A stretch of DNA of 6,078 bases from Pyrinomonadaceae bacterium (GCA_025929655.1 JAICPV010000158.1:1-6078), one strand, 5' to 3'. Shown: positions 1 through 6,078, counted from the first letter of the stretch. Notes: generated by a model not told the origin, from the sequence alone. Translations and numbers: made by a program.

Positions 1-220
1 GCACGGCCTCTTCCAAAGTCGCAACCGCGAACCAGCCTACGCCTTCCGCGGAAAGCCGTCTTGCACACTCGACCGCTCCATGGCCGTATGCATCCGCCTT
101 CACGACGGCCATTATCTCAACTTCGCTTCCGATGAAAGTCTGGATTTCGCTGAAGTTGGACGCGAGGTGGTCGAGATCGATTTCCGCCCATGTGGGGCGA
201 TTCACGGCTAGTTCGAACAC
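1..220 (-). CDS. alr: Alanine racemase, N-terminal part (cut by left edge)
   Basis: This is the start of a PLP-dependent alanine racemase, the cytoplasmic enzyme that converts L-Ala to D-Ala for peptidoglycan. Reading the minus strand gives an opening with RPTWAEIDLDHL, then VVKADAYGHG about 30 residues later, and GWFAVATLEEA near the edge. These match the first strand and helix of the alanine racemase barrel; the Lys of VVKADAYGHG is the residue that forms the Schiff base with PLP in this family. An in-frame TAA at 224-226 limits the start to GTG at 218-220 or GTG at 203-205. Neither has a Shine-Dalgarno motif; 220 is used because an AT-rich -10-like stretch lies just upstream, but 205 gives an equally family-like N-terminus. 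About 73 codons are visible, roughly a fifth of the usual 370 or so residues, so the C-terminal domain and catalytic Tyr are out of view. The gene lies 115 bp downstream of the carboxylase on the same strand. Confidence 0.93.
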   Translation of the reverse strand, partial: MFELAVNRPTWAEIDLDHLASNFSEIQTFIGSEVEIMAVVKADAYGHGAVECARRLSAEGVGWFAVATLEEAV

Positions 221-270
221 GGATTAATAATGTAAAAGATTAAGATATAGAACGTACGTGTTTTAAAGAA
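221..270 (-). promoter_or_regulatory. Possible promoter region for alr
   Basis: The gap between the carboxylase stop (336) and alr is 115 bp, and its alr-proximal half is clearly AT-rich compared with the flanking genes. On the minus strand it contains -10-like hexamers TATATC (249-244), TACATT (234-229) and CATTAT (232-227); the last is six bases from GTG at 220. No good -35 element stands out. An 8-bp palindrome ACGTACGT lies at 252-259. This suggests that alr has its own promoter rather than relying on readthrough from the carboxylase, but it rests on base composition and weak consensus matches. Confidence 0.3.
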
Positions 271-335
271 ACCATTTAGGGGCCGTTCCTCAGCCATTAC
301 ATCAACAGTCGGGCCGCCAACTCCTAATGTTGGAC

Positions 336-1898
336 CTAAAGTGGAATATTCCCATGTTTCTTAGTCGGATTCGTATCCCGTTTGTTCTTGAGAAGCGAAA
401 GGGCACGGATCAACTTAGGCCGCGTATATTTCGGTTCGATCACTTCGTCAATGAAGCCGCGCTCGGCTGCGATGTACGGATTTGCAAACTTTTCCCTGAA
501 TTCCGCGACCAATTTCTGCCTGTTTTCGTCGGGATTCGTTGTGTCCGCTAATTCTTTGCGATATAAAACACCGACGGCACCTTCGGCGCCCATCACGGCG
601 ATCTCGGCGGTCGGATACGCGAAATTGATATCGGTCCGGATATGTTTGGAAGCCATGACGCAATACGCGCCGCCGTAAGCCTTTCGCGTAATGACCGTGA
701 TCTTGGGAACCGTCGCCTCGGCAAACGCAAACAGCAGCTTTGCGCCGTGCCGAATGATCCCGTGATGTTCCTGCCCGACGCCCGGCAAAAAGCCCGGGAC
801 ATCCTCGAAAGTAATCAGCGGAATATTGAAGCAGTCGCAAAAACGCACGAATCGGGCGGCTTTTACGGAGGCATCGATGTCCAAAACACCCGCAAGAAAA
901 GCGGGCTGGTTGGCAACGATCCCGACCGAATTTCCTCCCAGCCTGGCAAAACCAACCACGATGTTCGGCGCGAAATGCTCCTGTACTTCGAAGAAATATC
1001 CCTCATCGACGACCGCGTGCACTACGTCGCGAATGTCGTACGGCTGATCGGACGATTCGGGAACGATCGTGTTCAAACCTTCGTCGGCACGATCGGAAGG
1101 ATCGTTCGTAGCAACAAAAGGCGGATCATCCAGGTTATTTGAAGGTATAAATGAAAGCAGCTCACGCGTTATTCGGAGTGCATGCTCGTCCGAATCCGCC
1201 GCGAAATGGGCAACGCCGGATCTCGAATTGTGCGTCATCGCACCGCCCAGCTCGTCTTTGGTCACGTCTTCGTGGGTCACGGTCTTTATAACGTCCGGGC
1301 CGGTGATGAACATGTAGGAAGTATCCTTCACCATAATGTTGAAATCCGTGATCGCCGGCGAGTAAACCGCGCCGCCCGCACAGGGCCCGAGAATGCAGCT
1401 GATCTGCGGGACAACACCGCTCGCCAGAGTGTTTCGCAGAAAAATATCGGCGTATCCGCCCAGCGAGACGACACCTTCCTGAATGCGTGCACCACCGGAA
1501 TCGTTCAACCCTACCACCGGCGCTCCGACCTTCATCGCGAGATCCATCACCTTGCAGATCTTTTCGGCGTGCGTTTCCGAAAGCGAACCGCCGAAGACCG
1601 TAAAATCCTGAGCAAATACAAATACCTCGCGGCCGTCCACCAGCCCGTGGCCGGTCACAACACCGTCACCGGGAAATTTCTGTTCTTCGAGGCCGAAGTC
1701 GGTGGAACGATGTACGACAAACTTGTCGAATTCTTCGAAGCTCCCTTCGTCCAGAAAGAAGTCGATCCGCTCGCGGGCGGACATTCGGCCGTTCGCACGC
1801 TGCTTTTCCAACCGCTTCGGCCCGCCGCCTTCTTCAGCAAGGCGGTTCCGTTCCTCGAGCATTTCGATCCGGTTTTTGTGTTTGGCCTCGGGCTTCAT
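336..1898 (-). CDS. Acyl-CoA carboxylase carboxyltransferase (beta) subunit, propionyl/acetyl-CoA type
   Basis: This subunit transfers the carboxyl group from carboxybiotin to an acyl-CoA, giving methylmalonyl-CoA or malonyl-CoA. It normally works as a hexamer with a separate biotin-carrying alpha subunit, which is not in this window. The 520 residues match the family's usual 510-540. Two crotonase-like halves are visible. The N-half has LNDSGGARIQEG (131-142) and GPCAGGAVYSPA (171-182), which build the CoA and oxyanion sites. The C-half has GGNSVGIVANQP (321-332), EDVPGFLPGVGQE (365-377) and RKAYGGAYCVMASK (405-418), followed by AEIAVMGAEGAVG. ATG at 1898 is preferred: the longer frame to 1973 needs a TTG and would add 25 residues unlike the family, running close to the divergent gene's start. 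Position 413 in AYGGAYC is Cys, where propionyl-type enzymes usually have Asp, so substrate preference is open. A methylmalonyl-CoA decarboxylase-type alpha subunit is a less likely alternative. Confidence 0.95.
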   Translation of the reverse strand: MKPEAKHKNRIEMLEERNRLAEEGGGPKRLEKQRANGRMSARERIDFFLDEGSFEEFDKFVVHRSTDFGLEEQKFPGDGVVTGHGLVDGREVFVFAQDFTVFGGSLSETHAEKICKVMDLAMKVGAPVVGLNDSGGARIQEGVVSLGGYADIFLRNTLASGVVPQISCILGPCAGGAVYSPAITDFNIMVKDTSYMFITGPDVIKTVTHEDVTKDELGGAMTHNSRSGVAHFAADSDEHALRITRELLSFIPSNNLDDPPFVATNDPSDRADEGLNTIVPESSDQPYDIRDVVHAVVDEGYFFEVQEHFAPNIVVGFARLGGNSVGIVANQPAFLAGVLDIDASVKAARFVRFCDCFNIPLITFEDVPGFLPGVGQEHHGIIRHGAKLLFAFAEATVPKITVITRKAYGGAYCVMASKHIRTDINFAYPTAEIAVMGAEGAVGVLYRKELADTTNPDENRQKLVAEFREKFANPYIAAERGFIDEVIEPKYTRPKLIRALSLLKNKRDTNPTKKHGNIPL

Positions 1899-1991
1899 TC
1901 GAATTAGTGTAAAGGGAAATACTGTGTATGCAAAGGCTTGCCTCGGAACGCATTTCGCGATTCGGTTCGGCAATGTTACAAACTATCTCGA
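1899..1991. promoter_or_regulatory. Divergent intergenic region with candidate promoters for both flanking genes
   Basis: These 93 bp separate two divergent start codons and must hold at least part of both promoters. On the minus strand, TACACT (1911-1906) lies seven bases from the carboxylase ATG, with a weak -35-like TTGCAT sixteen bases further upstream. On the plus strand, TACAAA (1977-1982) lies nine bases from the methyltransferase ATG. Neither start has a Shine-Dalgarno motif. A -10-like element this close to the ATG is the pattern expected for leaderless mRNAs. Both starts carry nearly the same 13-mer ending in ATG: ACTAATTCGAATG on minus (1908-1896) and ACTATCTCGAATG on plus (1982-1994). 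A short dyad GCAA-AGGC-TTGC sits at 1930-1941. All elements are weak consensus matches judged by eye. Confidence 0.35.
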
Positions 1992-2804
1992 ATGAACGAA
2001 GCCGTACGCATCACCAGCCGCGACAATCAACATTTGAAATTCGCCAGGCGCGTTCGCGACCGCAAGGAACCAGGCCACATTTTTATCGAAGGGAAGCGGC
2101 TTTGCCGGGAAGCGCTTGCGTCCGGCGTTTCTATCGAACAGATATTTTGTTCGGACAAATTAGCAGGAGCGGAATTCGAACGGATTCGGATCGATAGTTC
2201 GATCCCTTCATTTATCGTCGGGGACGGTTTGATCGCTTCGATCGCAGACACGGATTCGCCGCAGGGCATCGTGATGATCGCCCGGCGTCCTGAAAGCAAA
2301 ACGATCGAAGAATTGTTTGGGAATTGGCAACGAGCCAGTTTGCCCTTATGGGTTTGTTTGGAAAGGCCGAACAACCCTTCTAACCTCGGTGCCGTTTTAA
2401 GAACCGCAGAAGCTGCCGATGTCCGCGGTGTTTTCGTAACCTCCGATTCGGCCGACGCATTTGCCCCGAAAGCTCTTCGAGCATCGATGGGGTCCGCGTT
2501 CCGACTTCCGATCGCTTCGGTTTCCGACCCGGAAGTGCTTTTCAGGACCGCCAAACGTGTGGGAGTTACAATTGCGGCAATGGACTCAACCGGCGAATGC
2601 AGTTATCTCGGGTTTGACTGGACCAAACCGACGCTTTTGATACTTGGGGCAGAGGCCTCAGGGCTTTCGTCGGAAGCGGCCCGGACGGCTGACCATATAA
2701 TTCGAATCGAAATGAAAAAGCCGGTCGAAAGCTTGAATCTGGCTGTTTCAGCCGGCGTCGTCTTGTTTGAGGCGGTAAGACAAAACCGCCTATCGGATGG
2801 GTGA
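1992..2804 (+). CDS. TrmH/SpoU-family RNA 2'-O-methyltransferase
   Basis: This 270-residue protein is a SPOUT-class, SAM-dependent methyltransferase that places a 2'-O-methyl group on RNA, most likely 23S rRNA (RlmB/TsnR-like), in the cytoplasm. Residues 6-95 or so form the N-terminal SpoU substrate-binding domain, with ITSRDNQHLKFARRVRDRK and HIFIEGKRLCREAL. The trefoil-knot domain carries all three family motifs: motif 1 NPSNLGAVLRTAEA (128-141, with Asn131 and Arg137), motif 2 LLILGAEASGLS (215-226), and motif 3 IRIEMKKPVESLNLAVSAG (237-255). ATG at 1992 is chosen because the longer frame starts with TTG at 1938 and adds 18 residues unlike the family; no Shine-Dalgarno motif precedes either. 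The exact target nucleotide cannot be read from sequence. It is the only plus-strand gene here, and its last codons overlap the end of the phosphatase gene. Confidence 0.93.
   Translation: MNEAVRITSRDNQHLKFARRVRDRKEPGHIFIEGKRLCREALASGVSIEQIFCSDKLAGAEFERIRIDSSIPSFIVGDGLIASIADTDSPQGIVMIARRPESKTIEELFGNWQRASLPLWVCLERPNNPSNLGAVLRTAEAADVRGVFVTSDSADAFAPKALRASMGSAFRLPIASVSDPEVLFRTAKRVGVTIAAMDSTGECSYLGFDWTKPTLLILGAEASGLSSEAARTADHIIRIEMKKPVESLNLAVSAGVVLFEAVRQNRLSDG
2770..2791. terminator. Hairpin at convergent gene ends, possible bidirectional terminator
   Basis: AGGCGGT (2770-2776) and ACCGCCT (2785-2791) form a perfect 7-bp, GC-rich stem with an 8-base loop. It lies inside the last codons of the methyltransferase, ten bases before its TGA ends up at 2802-2804, and reaches into the phosphatase stop codon (2792-2790 on minus). 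No T-tract follows on either strand, so it is not a standard intrinsic terminator. It could pause polymerase, aid Rho-dependent termination or protect 3' ends. The stem is seen directly; the role is inferred. Confidence 0.35.
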
Positions 2805-4493
2805 ATTGCCGGCGACGTTCGTGTTGGCCGAAGGTGCTGATCCGGCAGCGTTTTTGAAATTCTCCAAAGCCTGAGGGTTATCTATCACGGCGAGCGCCAA
2901 TGCGATCTCGTTTGCGAGTGTTTGTCGCTCACTTTCGTCCACTTGCGGCAGTCTTTCTCGAGCCAACTCGAATTGCCTTTTCGCTTCGGCCGGCTTTCCA
3001 GTCAGCATTAACGCCCGTCCAAGCAAATAGAAATCCGCAGCATCGGTTGGCGTCGAGGTTCGCGAAGCGTAGGCAGCCGGATCTTTATCTACGATCCGTC
3101 GAGATTCTTCAAAGGACGTCAGCGGAATATTCTGCGTCTTCATCGTTTCGACCTGCGGCGGCTCAACCACCTGCTGCGGGCCCGTAAAACCAAGATAAGA
3201 CGAAACGCCGACCGCGATAGCACCGCCGAGAACGAGAAGCCCGAGAGAAAGCAGTATTCGCCCCGCACCGCTTTTCGAGGGGCCTGTTTCTTCCCAAAGC
3301 TCGGGGGCCGAGCTTCCGAACATCGAAAATTCAGGCTCGTTTGCTCGTGTTTGTGAGGGAATGGCCACGCTGGAGGACTTGTACTGCTCGTTGTCGCCGG
3401 TCTGGCCTCGATCGGCTTCCTCGCTCTCCGTCATGAGAAACTGCTCGTCCGTCACAGGCTCAGCTATCGGCTCGACGAATTGCGGCTCCGGATCCGTAGG
3501 CGATTCCGCAACCGCGGTGGACACGACTTCGGTCTCGCGACTTTTATTGACAGTTTCAAGATCATCAGCCGCGGGAAGCTCACGCGTCTCCGCTTCGTCC
3601 ATATCGATCTGGCTGATCGTGTCATGTACGAAAGTATCGTCTTCCGCCCCTGTCGTACTATCGGTCGCACCAGCGTACGCCGTTCTTGCAGTCGCCACAG
3701 TCTCCTCGTCGATCACAGGTACTGTTGAGTCAAAATCCTCGATCTCTTCCAAGCCTTCGGCAAACGTGCGCACAATGATCGCGGTCAGGTTGTCTTCGGC
3801 ACCGCGGCTGTAGCACAGCTCCTTGAGCTGTTCACAGATGAGTCTCGGCTCGGCCCCGCTCGCGAGGAGGTTCTGAAGCTCCATATCACTTATATGCCGC
3901 GTGATTCCGTCCGAACAGAGTAAAAATGTCGTGTTCGGCTCGACCATTATCGTCTTTATGTCGATCTCAACATTTTCCTCAGCACCGAGTGCGCGGCTAA
4001 TGATATTACGGCTCGGGTGCACTAGAGCCTCTTCGGGAGTCAATCTGCCGGCTCGCACCTCTTCCTCGACTACGGAATGATCATTTGTTTCTCGATAGAT
4101 CTGACCGTCCGGCGAAAATCGGTAGATACGCGAATCCCCGACGTGCGCGAGAGTCGCAATGTTTCCCTTTAAGTGAAGGGCGACAATTGTTGTCGCCATT
4201 GAGGATAGTTGTGGCAAGTCGGCAGCTGTTTGGAGTATGGACCGGTTGGCATGGGTTATCGCGGTCTTGAAAAGCTCTTCCGCATCGGTCGACTGCCCAC
4301 GATTGGTCACGACCTCAGTGAGAACCTCCATTGCCATCTGCGAAGCGAAATCGCCGGCATTTGCTCCCCCTACTCCGTCGGCAACCGCAAACACTCCAAA
4401 TTGCGGTAATTCCGCGAACGAATCTTCATTCTGCGGCCTTTTTTCGCTCAAACCGCGGTCGCTGATCGAAGCTGAGATCAATTCGTTGTTCAT
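2790..4493 (-). CDS. Membrane-anchored PP2C (PPM) Ser/Thr protein phosphatase with exported TPR-like tail
   Basis: This protein probably removes phosphate from Ser/Thr residues of proteins phosphorylated by Hanks-type kinases, like the bacterial PstP/Stp1 group. Residues 1-243 form a complete PPM domain with Mn/Mg-binding acidic residues in place: QNEDS (Asp24), VADGVGG (Asp39), VGDSRIYR (Asp120), LCSDGITRH (Asp195) and GAEDNLT (Asp234). Residues 245-405 are a long, acidic, Thr/Ser/Pro-rich linker with no predicted fold. One membrane segment spans about 411-435 (ILLSLGLLVLGGAIAVGV). Residues 436-567 should be outside the membrane; 484-545 contain a TPR-like helix pair (DAADFYLLGRALMLTGK, then PAEAKRQFELARERLP) before an Ala/Asn/Ser-rich end. 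ATG at 4493 gives the usual PPM start; only TATAA and no Shine-Dalgarno precedes it. It lies 45 bp after the FtsW/RodA-like gene on the same strand, so co-transcription is likely. The 3' end overlaps the convergent methyltransferase by 15 bp. Confidence 0.92.
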   Translation of the reverse strand: MNNELISASISDRGLSEKRPQNEDSFAELPQFGVFAVADGVGGANAGDFASQMAMEVLTEVVTNRGQSTDAEELFKTAITHANRSILQTAADLPQLSSMATTIVALHLKGNIATLAHVGDSRIYRFSPDGQIYRETNDHSVVEEEVRAGRLTPEEALVHPSRNIISRALGAEENVEIDIKTIMVEPNTTFLLCSDGITRHISDMELQNLLASGAEPRLICEQLKELCYSRGAEDNLTAIIVRTFAEGLEEIEDFDSTVPVIDEETVATARTAYAGATDSTTGAEDDTFVHDTISQIDMDEAETRELPAADDLETVNKSRETEVVSTAVAESPTDPEPQFVEPIAEPVTDEQFLMTESEEADRGQTGDNEQYKSSSVAIPSQTRANEPEFSMFGSSAPELWEETGPSKSGAGRILLSLGLLVLGGAIAVGVSSYLGFTGPQQVVEPPQVETMKTQNIPLTSFEESRRIVDKDPAAYASRTSTPTDAADFYLLGRALMLTGKPAEAKRQFELARERLPQVDESERQTLANEIALALAVIDNPQALENFKNAAGSAPSANTNVAGNSPIR

Positions 4494-4538
4494 TTATAGG
4501 ATCGAAACTATCTGCACACAGCATTTAGCGGCCGAAAG

Positions 4539-6078
4539 CTAAGGTAGCGCATTCGGATCATTGACCTGCCTATCCATGGCGTTCCTGTGCGAGATCGCCA
4601 TCAGCATCCCGAGCATTACAAAACTCGTGATCAGCGAAAAGCCGCCGTGGCTAACGAATGGCAGCGTGATGCCGGTCATCGGTAATGCTCTGGTGATCCC
4701 GCCGATATTCACGAGCGCCTGAAACCCGATGAATGCAACCAGCCCGATCGCGCACAGTTTGCTGAACATATCGCGGGCATCCAATGCCGTCCGCACCCCC
4801 GCGCCTACAAATACAATGAGTGCAAAGGTTATCAGCAAACCGCCGAAAAGTCCAAGTTCTTCGGCCAAAGCGGCGAAGATGTAATCGGAATCGGCTACGG
4901 GGATCAATTCGGGATAACCAAGGCCCAAACCGCGTCCCGTTGTTCCCCCGGACGCCAGGCCGAAAGTGGCTTGTGCCGGCTGAAAAGCGAGCACGTCGAA
5001 CCACGCGTCGGTGTTGATGGTCCGCTGAAGTTCGGGGTCCTCGGCGAGCATTGCGTCGAGATCCTGTCCCTTTTCGGCCATCGTCGTCTTGAGCCGTTTG
5101 TAATAGTCGTTATACTCGTCTGCCCACCACTCGGTTTCCGGCGCCGGTGGATTGAAACCGTCCAGCCAAAGGTGGAACCGCTGTTGGATGCGGTCGGGAA
5201 GCACCGCTTTTACAGGTCCCGCCAGCGTCGGCAGCAAAGGAATGTTCTCCTGCGTTTTCTGGGGCAATGCCCCGACGACCAGCACGCCGGCTACCAGCAA
5301 GACACTGCCAACCAATACGAACCGCTGGGAAAATCTTCGGACCGCGATCAGATAAAGCGTCGCGTAAACCGAGCTGAAGACCATCATCTGGCCGAAATCT
5401 TTTAAGAGAAAGAACGGCAGGAACGGCAACGCCGCCATGAAAACGAGAGGCAGTACATCGCGTGCGCGAGGCAGGCCCCAATACGTTCGCGCGAGATTCT
5501 TGTACAGGATCGCCAAAACCGCGGCGAAACCGATCAAAAACGGGATCTTGGAGGGCTCCCACGGCGTCATGTTCCCGATCGATTTTCCGGCGCGCGACGT
5601 TATAGCCGCGACAAACAAAGGCCCGAGCGTCAGCAAAACGATCACGAATCCGTTACGCTGAAGAAAGTCAATGAACCGCTGTTCGCGTAAAAGCAAAAAC
5701 GCGGCGATCAGGCCGATTATCCCGAGAATCGGATTGATCGTTTTTCCGGAAAGCAGGACGGCTGTGAGGGTTTCCTCTGACGACCGCGGTTCTTCCGCGT
5801 CCAGGTCGACCGGCGACGGCGGTGTCGCGGGCAGCCCCATCATCCGCTTTTTATCGGCCGAATAATTTTCCTGAATGTAATGAAGCTGCAGCGTTTTGAT
5901 CTTCGCTTCGCGAGCCTCGGCCTTGTCCTTTCGCGAAATATATTCCGGATCGGAAAACAATCGATACTGCACCGTCAACCCGATCGAGAACAGCAGCACA
6001 CAAGTCGTATACAGCGCCCAGTTTCCATTGAACTTAACAGCTTTTTTCAGGACGACCGGCAAAAATGCGAGAAAAGCC
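4539..6078 (-). CDS. FtsW/RodA/SpoVE-family peptidoglycan glycosyltransferase (5' end beyond window)
   Basis: This is a polytopic inner-membrane SEDS protein, which polymerises lipid II into glycan strands with a partner class B penicillin-binding protein in division or elongation. About ten hydrophobic segments are visible. Numbering from TTG at 6062, they lie near 15-33, 108-125, 138-155, 172-188, 203-220, 224-241, 247-266, 405-425, 434-455 and 466-490. Family signatures are MTPWEPSKIPFL (165-176, the QPSE-like motif), KDFGQMMVF (221-229), LASGGTTGRGLGLG (369-382), DSDYIFAALAEELG (391-404) and GITLPFVSHGGFS (464-476). The frame stays open through position 6078, reading AFLAFLPVV just before the nominal TTG; this looks like the end of another membrane helix, so the true start lies outside. 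Two features are unusual: a charged loop at 36-98 and an enlarged extracytoplasmic loop at about 267-368. FtsW and RodA cannot be told apart here. The phosphatase follows after 45 bp. Confidence 0.92.
   Translation of the reverse strand, partial: AFLAFLPVVLKKAVKFNGNWALYTTCVLLFSIGLTVQYRLFSDPEYISRKDKAEAREAKIKTLQLHYIQENYSADKKRMMGLPATPPSPVDLDAEEPRSSEETLTAVLLSGKTINPILGIIGLIAAFLLLREQRFIDFLQRNGFVIVLLTLGPLFVAAITSRAGKSIGNMTPWEPSKIPFLIGFAAVLAILYKNLARTYWGLPRARDVLPLVFMAALPFLPFFLLKDFGQMMVFSSVYATLYLIAVRRFSQRFVLVGSVLLVAGVLVVGALPQKTQENIPLLPTLAGPVKAVLPDRIQQRFHLWLDGFNPPAPETEWWADEYNDYYKRLKTTMAEKGQDLDAMLAEDPELQRTINTDAWFDVLAFQPAQATFGLASGGTTGRGLGLGYPELIPVADSDYIFAALAEELGLFGGLLITFALIVFVGAGVRTALDARDMFSKLCAIGLVAFIGFQALVNIGGITRALPMTGITLPFVSHGGFSLITSFVMLGMLMAISHRNAMDRQVNDPNALP

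Noticed and set aside
317..333. Small hairpin CCAAC/GTTGG just after the carboxylase stop, considered as a terminator
   Set aside because: The stem is only 5 bp and no T-tract follows on the minus strand.
642..1142. 166-codon plus-strand open frame opposite the carboxylase
   Set aside because: Same reasoning: antisense to conserved motifs, no domain and no start signal.
1182..1907. 241-codon plus-strand open frame opposite the carboxylase
   Set aside because: It lies wholly antisense to a clearly conserved gene, has no recognisable domain, and is Arg/His/Val-rich in the way frames opposite GC-biased genes usually are.
1899..1973. Longer carboxylase start at 1973
   Set aside because: The codon is TTG and the 25 extra residues do not resemble the family N-terminus; ATG at 1898 gives a standard length.
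3361..3813. 150-codon Ser-rich plus-strand open frame opposite the phosphatase linker
   Set aside because: The Ser-rich composition simply mirrors the repetitive acidic codons of the linker on the other strand.
5110..5562. 150-codon minus-strand frame inside the FtsW/RodA-like gene
   Set aside because: It overlaps the real gene in another frame on the same strand and is Arg/Gly-rich without family features.
1..6078. tRNA, rRNA, CRISPR repeats, insertion-sequence ends or attachment sites
   Set aside because: No repeated units, cloverleaf-like sequence or transposase frame was seen; almost all the DNA is filled by five conserved genes.

Overview
The window holds five protein-coding genes and no RNA gene, mobile element or CRISPR array that I can see. 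It looks like a chromosomal housekeeping stretch from a moderately GC-rich bacterium. The FtsW/RodA protein next to a membrane-anchored PP2C phosphatase, the biotin-dependent acyl-CoA carboxylase beta subunit, the absence of Shine-Dalgarno motifs and the general protein character would fit an Acidobacteriota (Blastocatellia-like) genome or a related phylum. This placement is an inference from gene character only; no marker here fixes it.

Layout. Positions 1-220 (minus) hold the N-terminal part of alanine racemase, cut by the left edge. After a 115-bp AT-rich gap, positions 336-1898 (minus) encode a complete acyl-CoA carboxylase carboxyltransferase (beta) subunit. A 93-bp divergent intergenic region (1899-1991) separates it from a TrmH/SpoU-family RNA 2'-O-methyltransferase (1992-2804, plus), the only plus-strand gene. 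That gene converges on, and overlaps by 15 bp at the 3' end, a membrane-anchored PP2C Ser/Thr phosphatase (2790-4493, minus). Upstream of the phosphatase, 45 bp away and on the same strand, is an FtsW/RodA/SpoVE-family glycosyltransferase (4539 to the right edge, minus), whose N-terminus lies outside the window.

How the genes fit together. The FtsW/RodA-like protein and the phosphatase probably form one transcription unit that links peptidoglycan polymerisation to Ser/Thr phospho-signalling, as in the actinobacterial pstP-rodA cluster but with the two genes in the opposite order. Alanine racemase also feeds peptidoglycan synthesis (D-Ala), but it is separated from that pair by two other genes. 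The carboxylase and the RNA methyltransferase look like independent housekeeping genes.

I found no clear undescribed system. The points most worth a second look are a roughly 50-60 residue insertion in the FtsW/RodA catalytic loop, the phosphatase's exported TPR-like tail, a cysteine at the carboxylase's substrate-specificity position, a matching 13-nt box at the two divergent start codons, and a hairpin at the convergent gene ends.
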